Shown here one piece after another: positions 54,145-63,940 of a stretch of 64,000 bases of DNA (positions are counted from its first letter, which is position 1; every line of letters starts with the position of its first letter). The DNA comes from Sphingomonadales bacterium UBA2683 (GTDB lineage: Bacteria > Pseudomonadota > Alphaproteobacteria > Sphingomonadales > Sphingomonadaceae). A model generated the notes under the pieces. That model did no database searches, was not told the DNA's origin, and saw nothing but the letters and a program-made list of their open reading frames with translations. The stretch is from NCBI GenBank assembly GCA_002354635.1, contig DELZ01000002.1, positions 413,012 through 477,011 of the forward strand. The letters are read 5' to 3'. The position numbers and the translations under genes were made by a program.

Positions 54145-55168
54145 CCGCCAATAACCCCACTGCTAATCCGTAAAAATTCGAACAATTATAATCCAGAATG
54201 ACGCGATAGTTCCCGGTCAACAAATAGGCACGATTGCCCGCTCCATCCGGTTCAAGCAATGTTGCCATAGTACCTTCATCGAGATTTTTTCCTGTCGCCG
54301 GAACGATACCAAGGGCGCGCCATTCCGCCATGCTTTTCCACTGGCTGTGGCGGCCGAATACCCGCGGGCAGCGCGTCGGAACAATCCTGCTTTCAATAGA
54401 CGAACGATCGAGAGAAGAAGGCACGCTGACGGCGATGCCCCATGGCTCGCCCCTTCGCCATCCGGAATTGACGAAATAATTGGCGATCGACGCGACTGCG
54501 TCATATTCGCTTCCCCAAATATCCGCATATCCATCACCGCTGCCGTCTTTCGCCAGTCGCAAGTAGACCGACGGTAAAAATTGCGGCTTGCCCATTGCCC
54601 CTGCCCAGCTGCCCTTGAGCGCGGATTGAGGCACGCCCTGGTCGATAAGCTTCAGCACGGCAAGCAATTCGGGTTCAAACAGGCTTCGGCGCCTGCCTTC
54701 GTAGGCGAGCGTTGCCAAAGATCGGGGAATATCGAAATTTCCGGTGTAGGAGCCGTAATTTGTCTCCTTGCCATATATGGCCATGATGATTGGGCCGGGC
54801 ACGCCGGTTTCGCGCTCCACGTCAATCAACTTCGCAATCAGGCGTCGATAGGCGGCCTTGCCATTCTCGATCCGCTCCGGCGTAATATGCCGTCGCTGAT
54901 ATGGAGCAAAGGGTGGAATGGCACTGTTCGGGCTTCCGCCCGGCTGGGATTGGTCGAGCTCAACCACCCGTGGATTGTACGTCAGGCCCGGAAGAACCTG
55001 ATCGAGCGTCTGGGCGCGCACACCCTGCTGCAGGGCTTTCGCACGGACCTGCTGGAGATAGGAGGAAAAATCCGAGCTGTCTTGCGCCTTGGCGGCTTGC
55101 ATCGGTGTTGCCGTGCTGATGCTGAAAAGTGCAACGGCACTGCAGGCAATGGCGGTCATGATACGCAT
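54128..55168 (-). CDS. mltB: Lytic murein transglycosylase (MltB-like)
   Basis: 346 aa with a signal peptide. The SLT_2 core: MAIYGKETNYGSYTGNFDIPRSLATLAYEGRRR with catalytic Glu in GKETNYG, GSWAGAMGKPQFLPSVYLR, and C-terminal ILDYNCSNFYGLAVGLLADEI. It is co-transcribed with rlpA, both periplasmic murein enzymes; the promoter should be in the 195 nt before the tRNA-Ser. Confidence 0.92.
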   Translation of the reverse strand: MRIMTAIACSAVALFSISTATPMQAAKAQDSSDFSSYLQQVRAKALQQGVRAQTLDQVLPGLTYNPRVVELDQSQPGGSPNSAIPPFAPYQRRHITPERIENGKAAYRRLIAKLIDVERETGVPGPIIMAIYGKETNYGSYTGNFDIPRSLATLAYEGRRRSLFEPELLAVLKLIDQGVPQSALKGSWAGAMGKPQFLPSVYLRLAKDGSGDGYADIWGSEYDAVASIANYFVNSGWRRGEPWGIAVSVPSSLDRSSIESRIVPTRCPRVFGRHSQWKSMAEWRALGIVPATGKNLDEGTMATLLEPDGAGNRAYLLTGNYRVILDYNCSNFYGLAVGLLADEIRS

Positions 55169-55366
55169 GAATACTTCCCTTCGTCCCGACGTTGTCGCAC
55201 AAAGCGAGTCTGAGGGGAATCCCTAAATAACCCGCAGAAGCAACCGCTCGACCCGAAAGCCTCGGCCACTTGTGATTCTGACAAGCCATTTATGTGGTTG
55301 CAAAATGTTTTGCGCTTTCAAATCGGGAACGCTAGGACGCGTTCGACCCGGCTCTTCGAGCTATGC

Positions 55367-55456
55367 GGACAGGTGGCAGAGTGGTCGAATGCAGCGGTCT
55401 TGAAAACCGCCGAGGGTGCAAGCTCTCCGTGGGTTCGAATCCCACCCTGTCCGCCA
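55367..55456 (+). tRNA. tRNA-Ser (anticodon TGA)
   Basis: Acceptor GGACAGG/CCTGTCC, discriminator G and encoded CCA. The anticodon stem is GCGGT/ACCGC with loop CTTGAAA, so the anticodon is TGA at 55401-55403. The long variable arm (GAGGGTGCAAGCTCTC) marks a class II tRNA-Ser. No integrase is adjacent. Confidence 0.96.
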
Positions 55457-55604
55457 CTCCTAATCTCCAATTCTGCTTCGTCCAAGCTACAGACATCCAT
55501 GTTCCGGCCAATCGAGAATCTTAGAAACGCACGCTGGTACAAATAGCAGTATTGCCGAGAGTTCTGCGCGCTATGCATTCTGTCTGGTAGCGGAGGCGAG
55601 TGAT

Positions 55605-57257
55605 ATGACTTATTCTGGAAAATACGACTATATCATCGTCGGCGCCGGATCGGCAGGATGCGTTCTGGCCAATCGACTGTCTGCTGATCCCCGAAATTCC
55701 GTGCTGTTGCTTGAGGCTGGCGCGGATGACAGCTACTGGTCGATTGCTGTACCGGGAGCCTATGCCTACACGCTGGACAACAGCAGCCTGATTTGGCCTT
55801 ACCAGACTCAGAAAATCGAGAACAGCGGTGACCGCAGCTTTGCCTATCCGCGCGGCAAGGTGTTGGGTGGTAGCGGTGCTCTCAACGGGTTACTCTATGT
55901 GCGTGGACAGGCGAAAGACTATGATGATTGGGCCGCCGCCGATAATCCCGGATGGAGTTGGTCCGATGTGCTGCCCTATTTCATGCGATCCGAGAACAAT
56001 GCGCGGGGTCCGGATCAGTGGCATGGCACCACAGGACCACTGCATGTTGCGCATCTCGCGGATATGGAAGAGAAAAATCCTCTTAGCGAAGCCTTCCTGA
56101 AGGCGGGTCAGCAGGCGGGCTTGCCGCTGGCGGAAGATGTCAATCGCGGGGATCAGAATGGTATTTCCTATTTCCAGATAAACACAAAAGACGGCACCCG
56201 ATGCAACACGGCACGGTCATTTCTGCAGGAAGCCAGACGGCGGCCAAATCTTGCGATCGAGACCAACGCATCGGTCAGTAAGATCAAATTGGATGGGAAG
56301 CGCGCCACCGGAGTGAAATACAGGCAGCATGGGCAAGCGAAAGAGGTGCTAGCCAACGGCGCCGTTATCCTGTCGGCGGGCGCGATCGCCAGTCCCCAGT
56401 TGCTGGAGCTCTCGGGCATCGGAAATCCCGCCATATTGAAAGAAAATGGAGTGGAACCGCTGCACGATTTGCCGGGCGTGGGAGAAAATCTGCAGGAACA
56501 TTATATGGTGCCGTTTTTGTGCCAAGCCAGCCGGCCGGTATCGATGAATGAGCAGGCAAGAGGTTTCAGGCTGATCCGGGAGCTCTTCCAATATGCGACA
56601 CGCCGCAAAGGGATTCTGTCCAATACCGGCTTTCATGTTCAGGGCTATTTCAAGTCCCGAGAAGGACTTGAACGAAACGATATGCAAATCCATTTCTTTC
56701 CCTTTACCGCAGAGACGGATCCGGACAAGGCAAAGAAAAGGAAATTGCAGGACCAGCCGGGGTTTACGTTCATGTTCACGCAGATGCGTCCGGAAAGTCG
56801 AGGCCACACCCATATCCAAAGCGGGAATATCGATGTGATTCCGGCCATCGATCCTGGCTTTCTAACAGCCGAAGAAGATCGCAGGGTCTATATCGATGCC
56901 GTGAAATTTGGTCGGACAATTTTATCGCAGCCGGCCATTGCGACTTTGACCGAGGCTGAACTGGTGCCCGGCCCCAATGTCACCAGTGACGAAGAGATAG
57001 CGCATTTCGCAAAATATGCCGGCAATTCGATGTATCATGGTTGCGGAACCTGCAAGATGGGTTCCGATGATATGGCGGTGGTCGACAGCAAGTTGGGAGT
57101 GCACGGCATCGAGAATCTATACGTTGCAGATGCCTCGATCATGCCCCGGATTATATCCGGCAACACCAACGCACCAACCATCATGATCGCTGAAAAGGCT
57201 TCGGAAATGATATTGGCGCGCAACCGGAATGCCATGGCCGGAGCCCGATCAATCTGA
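55605..57257 (+). CDS. GMC-family flavin oxidoreductase (choline dehydrogenase-like)
   Basis: 550 aa. FAD dinucleotide motif IIVGAGSAGCVLANRLS; GMC signatures GKVLGGSGALNGLLYVRGQ and GAIASPQLLELSGIGNP; catalytic His/Asn near YHGCGTCKMG and SGNTNAPTIMIAEKASEMI. It could oxidise choline or another alcohol. No betB or transporter is next to it. It starts with GGAGGCGAGTGAT before the ATG, and lies 14 nt before the phosphatase gene, so it may be part of the osmolyte locus; the substrate cannot be named. Confidence 0.9.
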   Translation: MTYSGKYDYIIVGAGSAGCVLANRLSADPRNSVLLLEAGADDSYWSIAVPGAYAYTLDNSSLIWPYQTQKIENSGDRSFAYPRGKVLGGSGALNGLLYVRGQAKDYDDWAAADNPGWSWSDVLPYFMRSENNARGPDQWHGTTGPLHVAHLADMEEKNPLSEAFLKAGQQAGLPLAEDVNRGDQNGISYFQINTKDGTRCNTARSFLQEARRRPNLAIETNASVSKIKLDGKRATGVKYRQHGQAKEVLANGAVILSAGAIASPQLLELSGIGNPAILKENGVEPLHDLPGVGENLQEHYMVPFLCQASRPVSMNEQARGFRLIRELFQYATRRKGILSNTGFHVQGYFKSREGLERNDMQIHFFPFTAETDPDKAKKRKLQDQPGFTFMFTQMRPESRGHTHIQSGNIDVIPAIDPGFLTAEEDRRVYIDAVKFGRTILSQPAIATLTEAELVPGPNVTSDEEIAHFAKYAGNSMYHGCGTCKMGSDDMAVVDSKLGVHGIENLYVADASIMPRIISGNTNAPTIMIAEKASEMILARNRNAMAGARSI

Positions 57258-57271
57258 TAGGCCAGCTATTG

Positions 57272-58108
57272 ATGTCAAAAAATCCTGTTTATCCCTTGAT
57301 TTTTACCGATCTCGACGGAACCTTGCTGGATCACGAAAGCTATTCGGCCAAGCCAGCCGATCTATTAATTCAGCAGATAAACCGCCAATCGATCGGCGCT
57401 ATAATTCCGGTCACCAGCAAGACTCGTGCGGAATTGGCGGCGCTGCAAAAATCGGTCCCGCTCGGGGACGCGATTAGCGTAACGGAAAATGGATCAGTCA
57501 TCCATTTACCTCTAGGTTATCCTAACGAAGGTGCCAGTGATCCCGTAACTGTCCGGTCGGGCATTGCATATGCAGAGATTTTGCACCAGATAAACGCCCT
57601 GCCCCAGAAATTGCGTCAGCATATAACGGGATTTTCCGATATGTCTGAGGCGGCAGTGTCGAAAGCCACAGGATTGCGATTGCGGGCCGCGCGGCTCGCC
57701 AAGGACCGTGAAGCGTCAGAACCATTTCTGTGGTCGGGATCCGAAGCAGCGTTGCAAGAGCTGGGCAAATGCATGGCCGATGCACGTATCCGCATGCAGC
57801 GCGGCGGACGCTTTTATCATCTTACCGGCGATGCCACCAAGCAGCAGGCGATGGCCTGCATAAAAAGCGAGTTTGCCAAGCGAAAACCCGAAGCAGACGT
57901 TCTATCGGTTGCCCTCGGGGATGGCCCCAACGATTTGGGAATGATCGAAGCTGCCGATATCGGCGTGATTATGCCCAATCCGGAAGGTGTTTCCATCCAC
58001 TCAAGTAAATCCCATGTTCGCATGGCACCGGCTCCCGGACCGCGCGGCTGGGTTATTGCAGTCAGGGATGTTTTTGCCGAATTGGGTTTAATCCTGACCG
58101 AAAGCTGA
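57272..58108 (+). CDS. Mannosyl/glucosyl-3-phosphoglycerate phosphatase (HAD)
   Basis: 278 aa. HAD motifs: DLDGTLLDHESY (I), TSKTR (II), and LGDGPNDLGMIEAADIGVIM (IV), with a Cof-type/MPGP cap. MPGP-type phosphatases remove the phosphate from sugar-3-phosphoglycerate to give the free glycerate glycoside. Its partner glycosyltransferase is directly downstream (34 nt), which favours GpgP for glucosylglycerate. Whether it prefers glucosyl or mannosyl product is inferred. Confidence 0.83.
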   Translation: MSKNPVYPLIFTDLDGTLLDHESYSAKPADLLIQQINRQSIGAIIPVTSKTRAELAALQKSVPLGDAISVTENGSVIHLPLGYPNEGASDPVTVRSGIAYAEILHQINALPQKLRQHITGFSDMSEAAVSKATGLRLRAARLAKDREASEPFLWSGSEAALQELGKCMADARIRMQRGGRFYHLTGDATKQQAMACIKSEFAKRKPEADVLSVALGDGPNDLGMIEAADIGVIMPNPEGVSIHSSKSHVRMAPAPGPRGWVIAVRDVFAELGLILTES

Positions 58109-58142
58109 TTAGGCAGGTTGTACCGAAACTGCAGGGAACCCC

Positions 58143-59357
58143 ATGGCCGACTTTCATCAAAATGGCATAATATCAACGCTTCACAACTTGACCGATCGCA
58201 GCACGGAATCGCTGGAAGCCGATCTGATGCAATATCGTGCCGCCAATCCGATGGCTCTGGTACTGCCCAGCCTGTTTTCGGAGCTCGAGGGGCCAGCGCT
58301 GGAACATATTGTCGATGAACTGTGCGAAGTACCTTATCTCGACGATATCATTATCGGTCTCGACCGTGCGGACAAAGCACAGTTCAAATATGCGAAAGAC
58401 TATTTCTCCCGTCTGCCGCAGCGCCATCATATTCTGTGGAACAGCGGACCGCGGTTAACGGCGCTGGACGAAGAATTGAAAGAGCATGGCCTGTCCCCGG
58501 CACAACCCGGCAAGGGCCGCAATGTCTGGTTCTGTTTTGGCTATTTCCTGTCTGCGACCGACGCTCAAATGGTAGGGCTGCATGATTGCGATATCCTGAC
58601 CTACGACAGAGCAATGCTCGCAAGGTTAATGTATCCGGTAGCCAATCCTGCTTTTCCATATGTCTTCTCCAAAGGCTATTACGCCCGGACAACCGAAGAG
58701 AAATTCAACGGGCGCGTGGTCCGTTTGTTGATCGGCCCTTTGTTGGCAGCGCTCAAGAAAGTGTGCGAACCGAATGACTATATCGTATATCTGAACAGCT
58801 TTCGCTACGCGCTGGCCGGCGAGTTCGCGATGGGACGGCATGTGGTCAAGAATCTCCGGATCCCGTCCGATTGGGGGTTGGAAATAGGCGTCCTGTCCGA
58901 GGTGTGGCGCAACCAGTCTACCCAGGCGATATGCCAGGTCGAGATCGCCGATAATTATGATCACAAGCATCAGTCGGTGTCGCACGACAATCCCGACGCG
59001 GGCCTGTCCAAGATGAGTATCGACATAACCAAATCCATCTTCCGCAAACTGGCTACCGACGGTCAGATTTTCTCCCAGGGAACCTTCCGGACGCTCAAGG
59101 CGACCTATTTCCGGATTGCACTGGACCGGATCGAGGCTCACCATAATGATGCAGTCATGAACGGACTGTCATTGGACCGGCATGAGGAAGAGACCACGGT
59201 TGAACTCTTTGCCCAGAATATCATGAAGGCCGGCGAAGTGTTTCTGGAATCGCCCAACGAGACGCCATTCATGGCCAACTGGACACGGATAAACAGCGCC
59301 ATTCCGGACTTCATGGATCGATTCAAGGAAGCCGTAAGGCTCGATAATGAAGATTAG
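58143..59357 (+). CDS. Glucosyl-3-phosphoglycerate synthase-like glycosyltransferase (GT81)
   Basis: 404 aa, GT-A fold. MALVLPSLFSELEGPALEHIV at the start, a DxD-type metal motif in GLHDCDILTYD, GRVVRLLIGPLLAALKKV and ALAGEFAMGRHVVKNLRIPSDWGLEIGVL, which recall the GpgS pattern (GRV...PLLAAL, GE.A, ..G.EIG.L). It would make glucosyl-3-phosphoglycerate from NDP-glucose. It is followed, on the opposite strand and with a 4-nt stop overlap, by the phosphorylase. GT81 vs mannosyl enzyme is inferred from motif resemblance. Confidence 0.78.
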   Translation: MADFHQNGIISTLHNLTDRSTESLEADLMQYRAANPMALVLPSLFSELEGPALEHIVDELCEVPYLDDIIIGLDRADKAQFKYAKDYFSRLPQRHHILWNSGPRLTALDEELKEHGLSPAQPGKGRNVWFCFGYFLSATDAQMVGLHDCDILTYDRAMLARLMYPVANPAFPYVFSKGYYARTTEEKFNGRVVRLLIGPLLAALKKVCEPNDYIVYLNSFRYALAGEFAMGRHVVKNLRIPSDWGLEIGVLSEVWRNQSTQAICQVEIADNYDHKHQSVSHDNPDAGLSKMSIDITKSIFRKLATDGQIFSQGTFRTLKATYFRIALDRIEAHHNDAVMNGLSLDRHEEETTVELFAQNIMKAGEVFLESPNETPFMANWTRINSAIPDFMDRFKEAVRLDNED

Positions 59358-61117
59358 GCCGGAAGCGGTACTCCGTTGCAGAACCAAACGGTCTGATAGG
59401 GTGACAGCGAAAGCTCGCCTTCGATATCGATAACGACATGGCCGGAGATAAGGTCCCGCCACGTGTCGCCAGCTATCAGGTTGATGTCCGCCAGAGATAA
59501 TGTCTTTTCGTTCTTCGTGACGTTGGTGACGGCAAAAATACTCTGCTTACGATCCTGACTCTGTCGCCAGAATCCGAACAATCCCTCCGGTAAGGCCAGG
59601 GTGAATTGTACCGCATTCGGATGGAACGCCTTCTGATTCTTGCGGATTTCGACAAGCGACAGCAGGCGGCGGAATACCTGGGCCTCTACTGTCAAAGGAT
59701 CTGCAAGCTTGGCACTGACCGCATCATAATCCAGCTGTCTTCTGTTGATCGAGCGATTGCTGCCGCTGAGATTAACCTCCTCATAGCCGTTCGGGGTGGC
59801 CAGCAGGCTATGGATATAGATGGCAGGAATACCTTCCAGTGCCAGCATGATCGCCATCGCCGCCATGAACCGGTCGACCTGATATTCGTCCGGGCCTTCC
59901 AAAGTCCCCTGCATGGCCTCGAAAAACGAGATATTCATTTCATAGGGTTTTTCCGTGCCATCCGGTACGCGCCGCATGGAAACCCTGCCCCCGAAGCTCT
60001 GAATGGCGGCCAGCATCTGGTCGACTTCGCCTTGCGGCAGTGCGCCCTCTGTCGGGCGCAATCCGATCCCGTCATGGCTGGCGGTAAAATTGAGATAGGT
60101 GCAATTGGTCAGCGCCGGTGGATTGCTGCGCGTCAATCGCTTCAGATAGAGCGCGTTTCCGGTCAGCAGCGCGTGTGTGAGCAGCGGTGGCAAAGAAAAA
60201 TTGTAAATGACATGCGCTTCATTCTGGTTGCCGAAATAGGTCAGGTTTTCGTGGTTGGGAATATTGGTTTCGGTAATGATGATCAGCGTTTCTGCATGGT
60301 GGTCCATTAGCGTACGCAGCAGCCGGATGACTTCGTGGGTTTCATCCAGGTTGATTGATGGGGTCCCGATCTTCTTCCACAAAAATGCTATCGCGTCGAG
60401 CCGGAAGATCCGAACACCATGATCGATATAGGCGCTGATAATTTTGAGGAATTCTATCAAAACCTCAGGATTGGAAAAATCGAAATCTACCTGATCGGTG
60501 CTAAAGGTGCTCCAGACATGGCGATCGCCACTCGCAGTTTGGAACAGGGTGAGCAAGGGATGAGATCGCGGGCGGACCACCTGCCCCAGGTCGGCTGACG
60601 GATCAGCCGTATAATAATAATCCTTGCCGGGCGCTTCGTCGTTGAGAAATTGCCGAAACCATGCGGACTTGCTGGAGCCGTGATTAATGACAAGATCGGC
60701 CATCAAGCGATAGTCTGCGGCAATCGCTTCGATGTCAGTCCAGTCCCCGAGATTCTCGTCGACTTCGAGATAGTCAATCACGCCGAAGCCGTCGTCCGAA
60801 CTATAAGGGAAAAACGGCAGGATATGCACAATACCGATAGACTGTCCGATATGCTGTTTCAAAAACCGATGCAGCGTCTGAAGTGGCGGTTCATCATCCG
60901 AGCGGATGGTACCGCCATATGTGATCAGCGCTATGTCGCTCTGGTCCCATAATTGCTTGGCTGCGATCTTCCGCCGCTTGATCATTGTGCTCTTGTCAGG
61001 CCAGAACAGATCGATGATGCGTTCGGCCAGCGCTTCGCAATCATGGTCGGGATAAACCACCTGGAGGTGCGACGATACGCGTTTAGACAAATGGTTGATG
61101 GTACCCTGATCATTCAT
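59354..61117 (-). CDS. GH13_18-type glucosylglycerate/sucrose phosphorylase
   Basis: 587 aa alpha-amylase fold. Nucleophile Asp in RIFRLDAIAFLWK, acid/base Glu in IIITETNIPNHENL and the third Asp in TASHDGIGLRP. The length and the sequences around GGRVSMRRVPDGTEKPYEMN match the sucrose/glucosylglycerate phosphorylase subfamily rather than hydrolases. Convergence with the GpgS-like gene makes glucosylglycerate the most likely substrate, giving glucose 1-phosphate for use when osmolyte is no longer needed. Exact substrate is inferred from context. Confidence 0.85.
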   Translation of the reverse strand: MNDQGTINHLSKRVSSHLQVVYPDHDCEALAERIIDLFWPDKSTMIKRRKIAAKQLWDQSDIALITYGGTIRSDDEPPLQTLHRFLKQHIGQSIGIVHILPFFPYSSDDGFGVIDYLEVDENLGDWTDIEAIAADYRLMADLVINHGSSKSAWFRQFLNDEAPGKDYYYTADPSADLGQVVRPRSHPLLTLFQTASGDRHVWSTFSTDQVDFDFSNPEVLIEFLKIISAYIDHGVRIFRLDAIAFLWKKIGTPSINLDETHEVIRLLRTLMDHHAETLIIITETNIPNHENLTYFGNQNEAHVIYNFSLPPLLTHALLTGNALYLKRLTRSNPPALTNCTYLNFTASHDGIGLRPTEGALPQGEVDQMLAAIQSFGGRVSMRRVPDGTEKPYEMNISFFEAMQGTLEGPDEYQVDRFMAAMAIMLALEGIPAIYIHSLLATPNGYEEVNLSGSNRSINRRQLDYDAVSAKLADPLTVEAQVFRRLLSLVEIRKNQKAFHPNAVQFTLALPEGLFGFWRQSQDRKQSIFAVTNVTKNEKTLSLADINLIAGDTWRDLISGHVVIDIEGELSLSPYQTVWFCNGVPLPA

Positions 61118-61494
61118 GACTTGGTCTGAAACTCCAAAAAGCCGCCTGACCCCGACAGGATAATCGGAGCTGCATTGCGCAGCGCATAAAACAGCAATTC
61201 GCGAATCAACAAAAGCTTTTTAGAAGATCTTCACGAACAAGCCTTGAAACCTGCACTGTCGAAAAATGTAATGAGCATTTCGGGATGGCCTCAGGTTCCG
61301 GGCGGGACCTTTATTCTAGCGGTCGACAAATGGGCCACGAAGATGGTCGCAGCCATTCAGAACTGCTTGCCGAAATACCGAAAGACTGGTTGTCACCTGG
61401 CATGGCCATGTCCATTGAAGGTCAAGGCCGACGACGGCGCACGGATGACACTATGCTGCAATAAAATGGGCTATCAGCTTACCGGCAAGCAGAA
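61118..61494. other. Gene-poor interval before the CHASE2-EAL gene
   Basis: 377 nt between the phosphorylase start (transcribed leftward) and the end of the CHASE2-EAL gene. It should hold the phosphorylase promoter. A plus-strand open frame crosses it but lacks an SD, has no recognisable protein pattern and runs into the antisense of the EAL gene, so I do not call it. No repeat or terminator stood out. Confidence 0.5.
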
Positions 61495-63822
61495 TTATGC
61501 GGACAATCGCTTCTCTTCCAATTCGCCAATCAACCAGCCGGCTTCAAAAACATCGGTGGTGATGGGCTTGGAAATGTACCAGCCTTGGCCAATATCGCAG
61601 CCATAGCGGGTCAGCAGTTCCAGACATGTCTGATCCTCAATCCCTTCAGCAACAATCTTCAGCCCCAGATCATGCGCCATCCGGATGGTAGATTTGACCA
61701 TCACCCGGTTGGCATTGTCCCAAGTCATTGTTTTCACGAAGCTTTGGTCCAGTTTGATTTCGCTCACCGGCAAGCGCTGCAAATAGCTTAGGGTCGATTG
61801 ACCTGTCCCATAGTCATCAATGGATACCCTAATGCCTGACTTCTGGATGAGTTCCAGTGCGGTTATCGACTGTTCGGGATTTGTCAGGGTTGCCGTTTCT
61901 GTCACTTCAAATACAATCTGTCGATTGTCGACACGAGCTTCATCGACCATTGCAACCGCGTCGTGAACAAACTCGCTGTCACCAAGAAGTTTGGCCGAAA
62001 TGTTGACCGAGCATGTCAACCCTGGACGCAGCTGGTTCCAGCGGGACAAGTCATTCAGCGCCCGGCGCAAAACCTGAAAAGTCAATCCGTCGATCCGTCC
62101 CGCTTTTTCCAGCATGGGAATGAATATTTCGGGACTGATCATACCGCGCTCGGGATGATTCCAACGAACCAGCGCTTCTGCGCCGTTCAACCGGTTTGTC
62201 GAAAGATCCCACTTGGGTTGATAGACGACCCCAAGGCTACCATTCTCAATTGCCTGATCCAGCTCTATCAGAAGATCATGCTTTTGTCCGATCGCAAGGT
62301 CAAACTCGTCATCATGCCAGGCCCACTTGGTTCCTGAGGCAAGCGCCTGTTCTGAAGCGATTTTGGATTCATCAAGCGAGGCGTTGCTGATGCCGTAAGT
62401 GGCATCAATCTTGATCTTTGTGCCTCCCGCCATCACCGGAGCTTGCAGAAGTGCAGATGCGGTAGTGAAATGACCCGGAATGTCTTCGGCATATTCAGGC
62501 TTTACAATCCATGCCACCATATCAAAATCGACATGGTAGAGGCTGTCGTCCCGCGCCAGAAATTTGAGTCGGCTTGCAAGATTCTCGAACAGGTTGCGGC
62601 GCGTACTCCTGTTTGTCAGCACCAGCAATTCACGGAAATCTGCAAGCCGGGCGGTGGCAATATAGCCGAATCCCCTGGTATTGATGACCCTTAACAGCGA
62701 GGCTTCGTTGGGCAGTCCGCTCATTTCATCGATATATTGGCTGGTCTTGAGCGCTGTCGTCGTGGTTAGAAACTTTTGCGACAGGATGTATACGGAAAGA
62801 AAGCAAAATGCGGGTACGTTTGAATAAGTAAAGAGATGCAAATATTCTGCCATTAGCTGGAAAAGAACGAGGGCAAACATAACGACAAATGCGATACCGA
62901 TCAGTCCGCGAGAACCGATTTTTCTGGTTGTGATAAAGATGAAGATCAGAATGGCAGAAATCAATAAAGTCAGATACTCGCCCAAATCGGGGAGATTCGT
63001 ACCCTGGATGAGTGTTTCACTCGCCAGTGCTTGAATGACGACGCCCGGGATGACACCAAAACGGCTCATAGAATAGCGATCACCCAATTCTATAGCCGTT
63101 GCGCCAATTAGCACTTTTTTACCCGCAAGTTTGGTCGAGAGTTGATCGCTGTTCAACAGGTCGACAAAACTTAAACGGGGAATTGTTGCCGGATCGATGG
63201 ATTGGTCGATGGCAAAGCTGTCGTCAATATTGCCTTGAACTTCTGCTATCATGCTGGCGAGAGATGGCCGCGCCGTATCCGCTGTGGTCGTGCCATAGCT
63301 ATAGCGGTTAAGCTGACCACGATTGTCGGGAGATACGTTCACAGACGCAAGAAACGCGCTTTTCCGTAAAACAGGAATCGGCAAACTTTCTACAAATTCC
63401 GATTGGCCGGTTGAGGCCAGCTGACGAAAAGTAGGCAAAATGACGGTAGCTTCGGATTTGTCAATCGCATTTGCAAACAACCGGTCATTCTGCTCGGTTG
63501 AATGCGATGAGAAATCTATATCAAATGCGATCTGGGTCGCGCCAGCCTGATTGAGCTTTTCAATCGCGGTCGCGTACAAATCTCGCGGCCATGGCCAGCG
63601 ATTCACAAGTTGCAATGATTGAGCGTCAATTTCAACGATGACGACCTCACCGGACGCTGGCTTTTCCAGAAGGTCAGCGCGCATATTGCTGAGCCTCAGT
63701 TGGATGTCGTTGTCGAAATAGGTCGAAACCAATGCAAGACCAGCCACGAGGGCTAATATCCACGGCAAATATGTAAGCCGATCCGCTGTTGCCCGGATAG
63801 AGGAAAGAACAGTCTTCAACAA
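61495..63822 (-). CDS. CHASE2 - degenerate GGDEF - EAL c-di-GMP protein
   Basis: 775 aa. N-terminal membrane helix (about residues 20-40), periplasmic CHASE2 (about 40-285), three helices (about 285-350), then a GGDEF-like domain (about 365-510) without the GGDEF loop (the place reads YHVDFDMVAWIV), and an EAL domain (about 525-765) with EAL in GAEALVRWNHPERG, NISAKLL, ETATL, DDYGTGQS, KLDQSFVK and AEGIEDQ. It probably acts as a c-di-GMP phosphodiesterase with an inactive or regulatory cyclase-like domain. The signal via CHASE2 is unknown. Confidence 0.9.
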   Translation of the reverse strand: MLKTVLSSIRATADRLTYLPWILALVAGLALVSTYFDNDIQLRLSNMRADLLEKPASGEVVIVEIDAQSLQLVNRWPWPRDLYATAIEKLNQAGATQIAFDIDFSSHSTEQNDRLFANAIDKSEATVILPTFRQLASTGQSEFVESLPIPVLRKSAFLASVNVSPDNRGQLNRYSYGTTTADTARPSLASMIAEVQGNIDDSFAIDQSIDPATIPRLSFVDLLNSDQLSTKLAGKKVLIGATAIELGDRYSMSRFGVIPGVVIQALASETLIQGTNLPDLGEYLTLLISAILIFIFITTRKIGSRGLIGIAFVVMFALVLFQLMAEYLHLFTYSNVPAFCFLSVYILSQKFLTTTTALKTSQYIDEMSGLPNEASLLRVINTRGFGYIATARLADFRELLVLTNRSTRRNLFENLASRLKFLARDDSLYHVDFDMVAWIVKPEYAEDIPGHFTTASALLQAPVMAGGTKIKIDATYGISNASLDESKIASEQALASGTKWAWHDDEFDLAIGQKHDLLIELDQAIENGSLGVVYQPKWDLSTNRLNGAEALVRWNHPERGMISPEIFIPMLEKAGRIDGLTFQVLRRALNDLSRWNQLRPGLTCSVNISAKLLGDSEFVHDAVAMVDEARVDNRQIVFEVTETATLTNPEQSITALELIQKSGIRVSIDDYGTGQSTLSYLQRLPVSEIKLDQSFVKTMTWDNANRVMVKSTIRMAHDLGLKIVAEGIEDQTCLELLTRYGCDIGQGWYISKPITTDVFEAGWLIGELEEKRLSA

Positions 63823-63940
63823 TATCTCCGCTTGTCGCCAAGCGACCGTTTTAGCCGAGACCTGTCTATTTTGCGTTAATGCTTGGAATGATCAATGTTT
63901 CCAAGTGGATGTAATGTAATCACAGTGGAGGCCAGCTCCA

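Noticed and set aside
61244..61606. Plus-strand 120-codon frame left of the CHASE2-EAL gene
   Set aside because: No SD, no known domain, and its second half is antisense to the EAL gene. Not supported as a gene.
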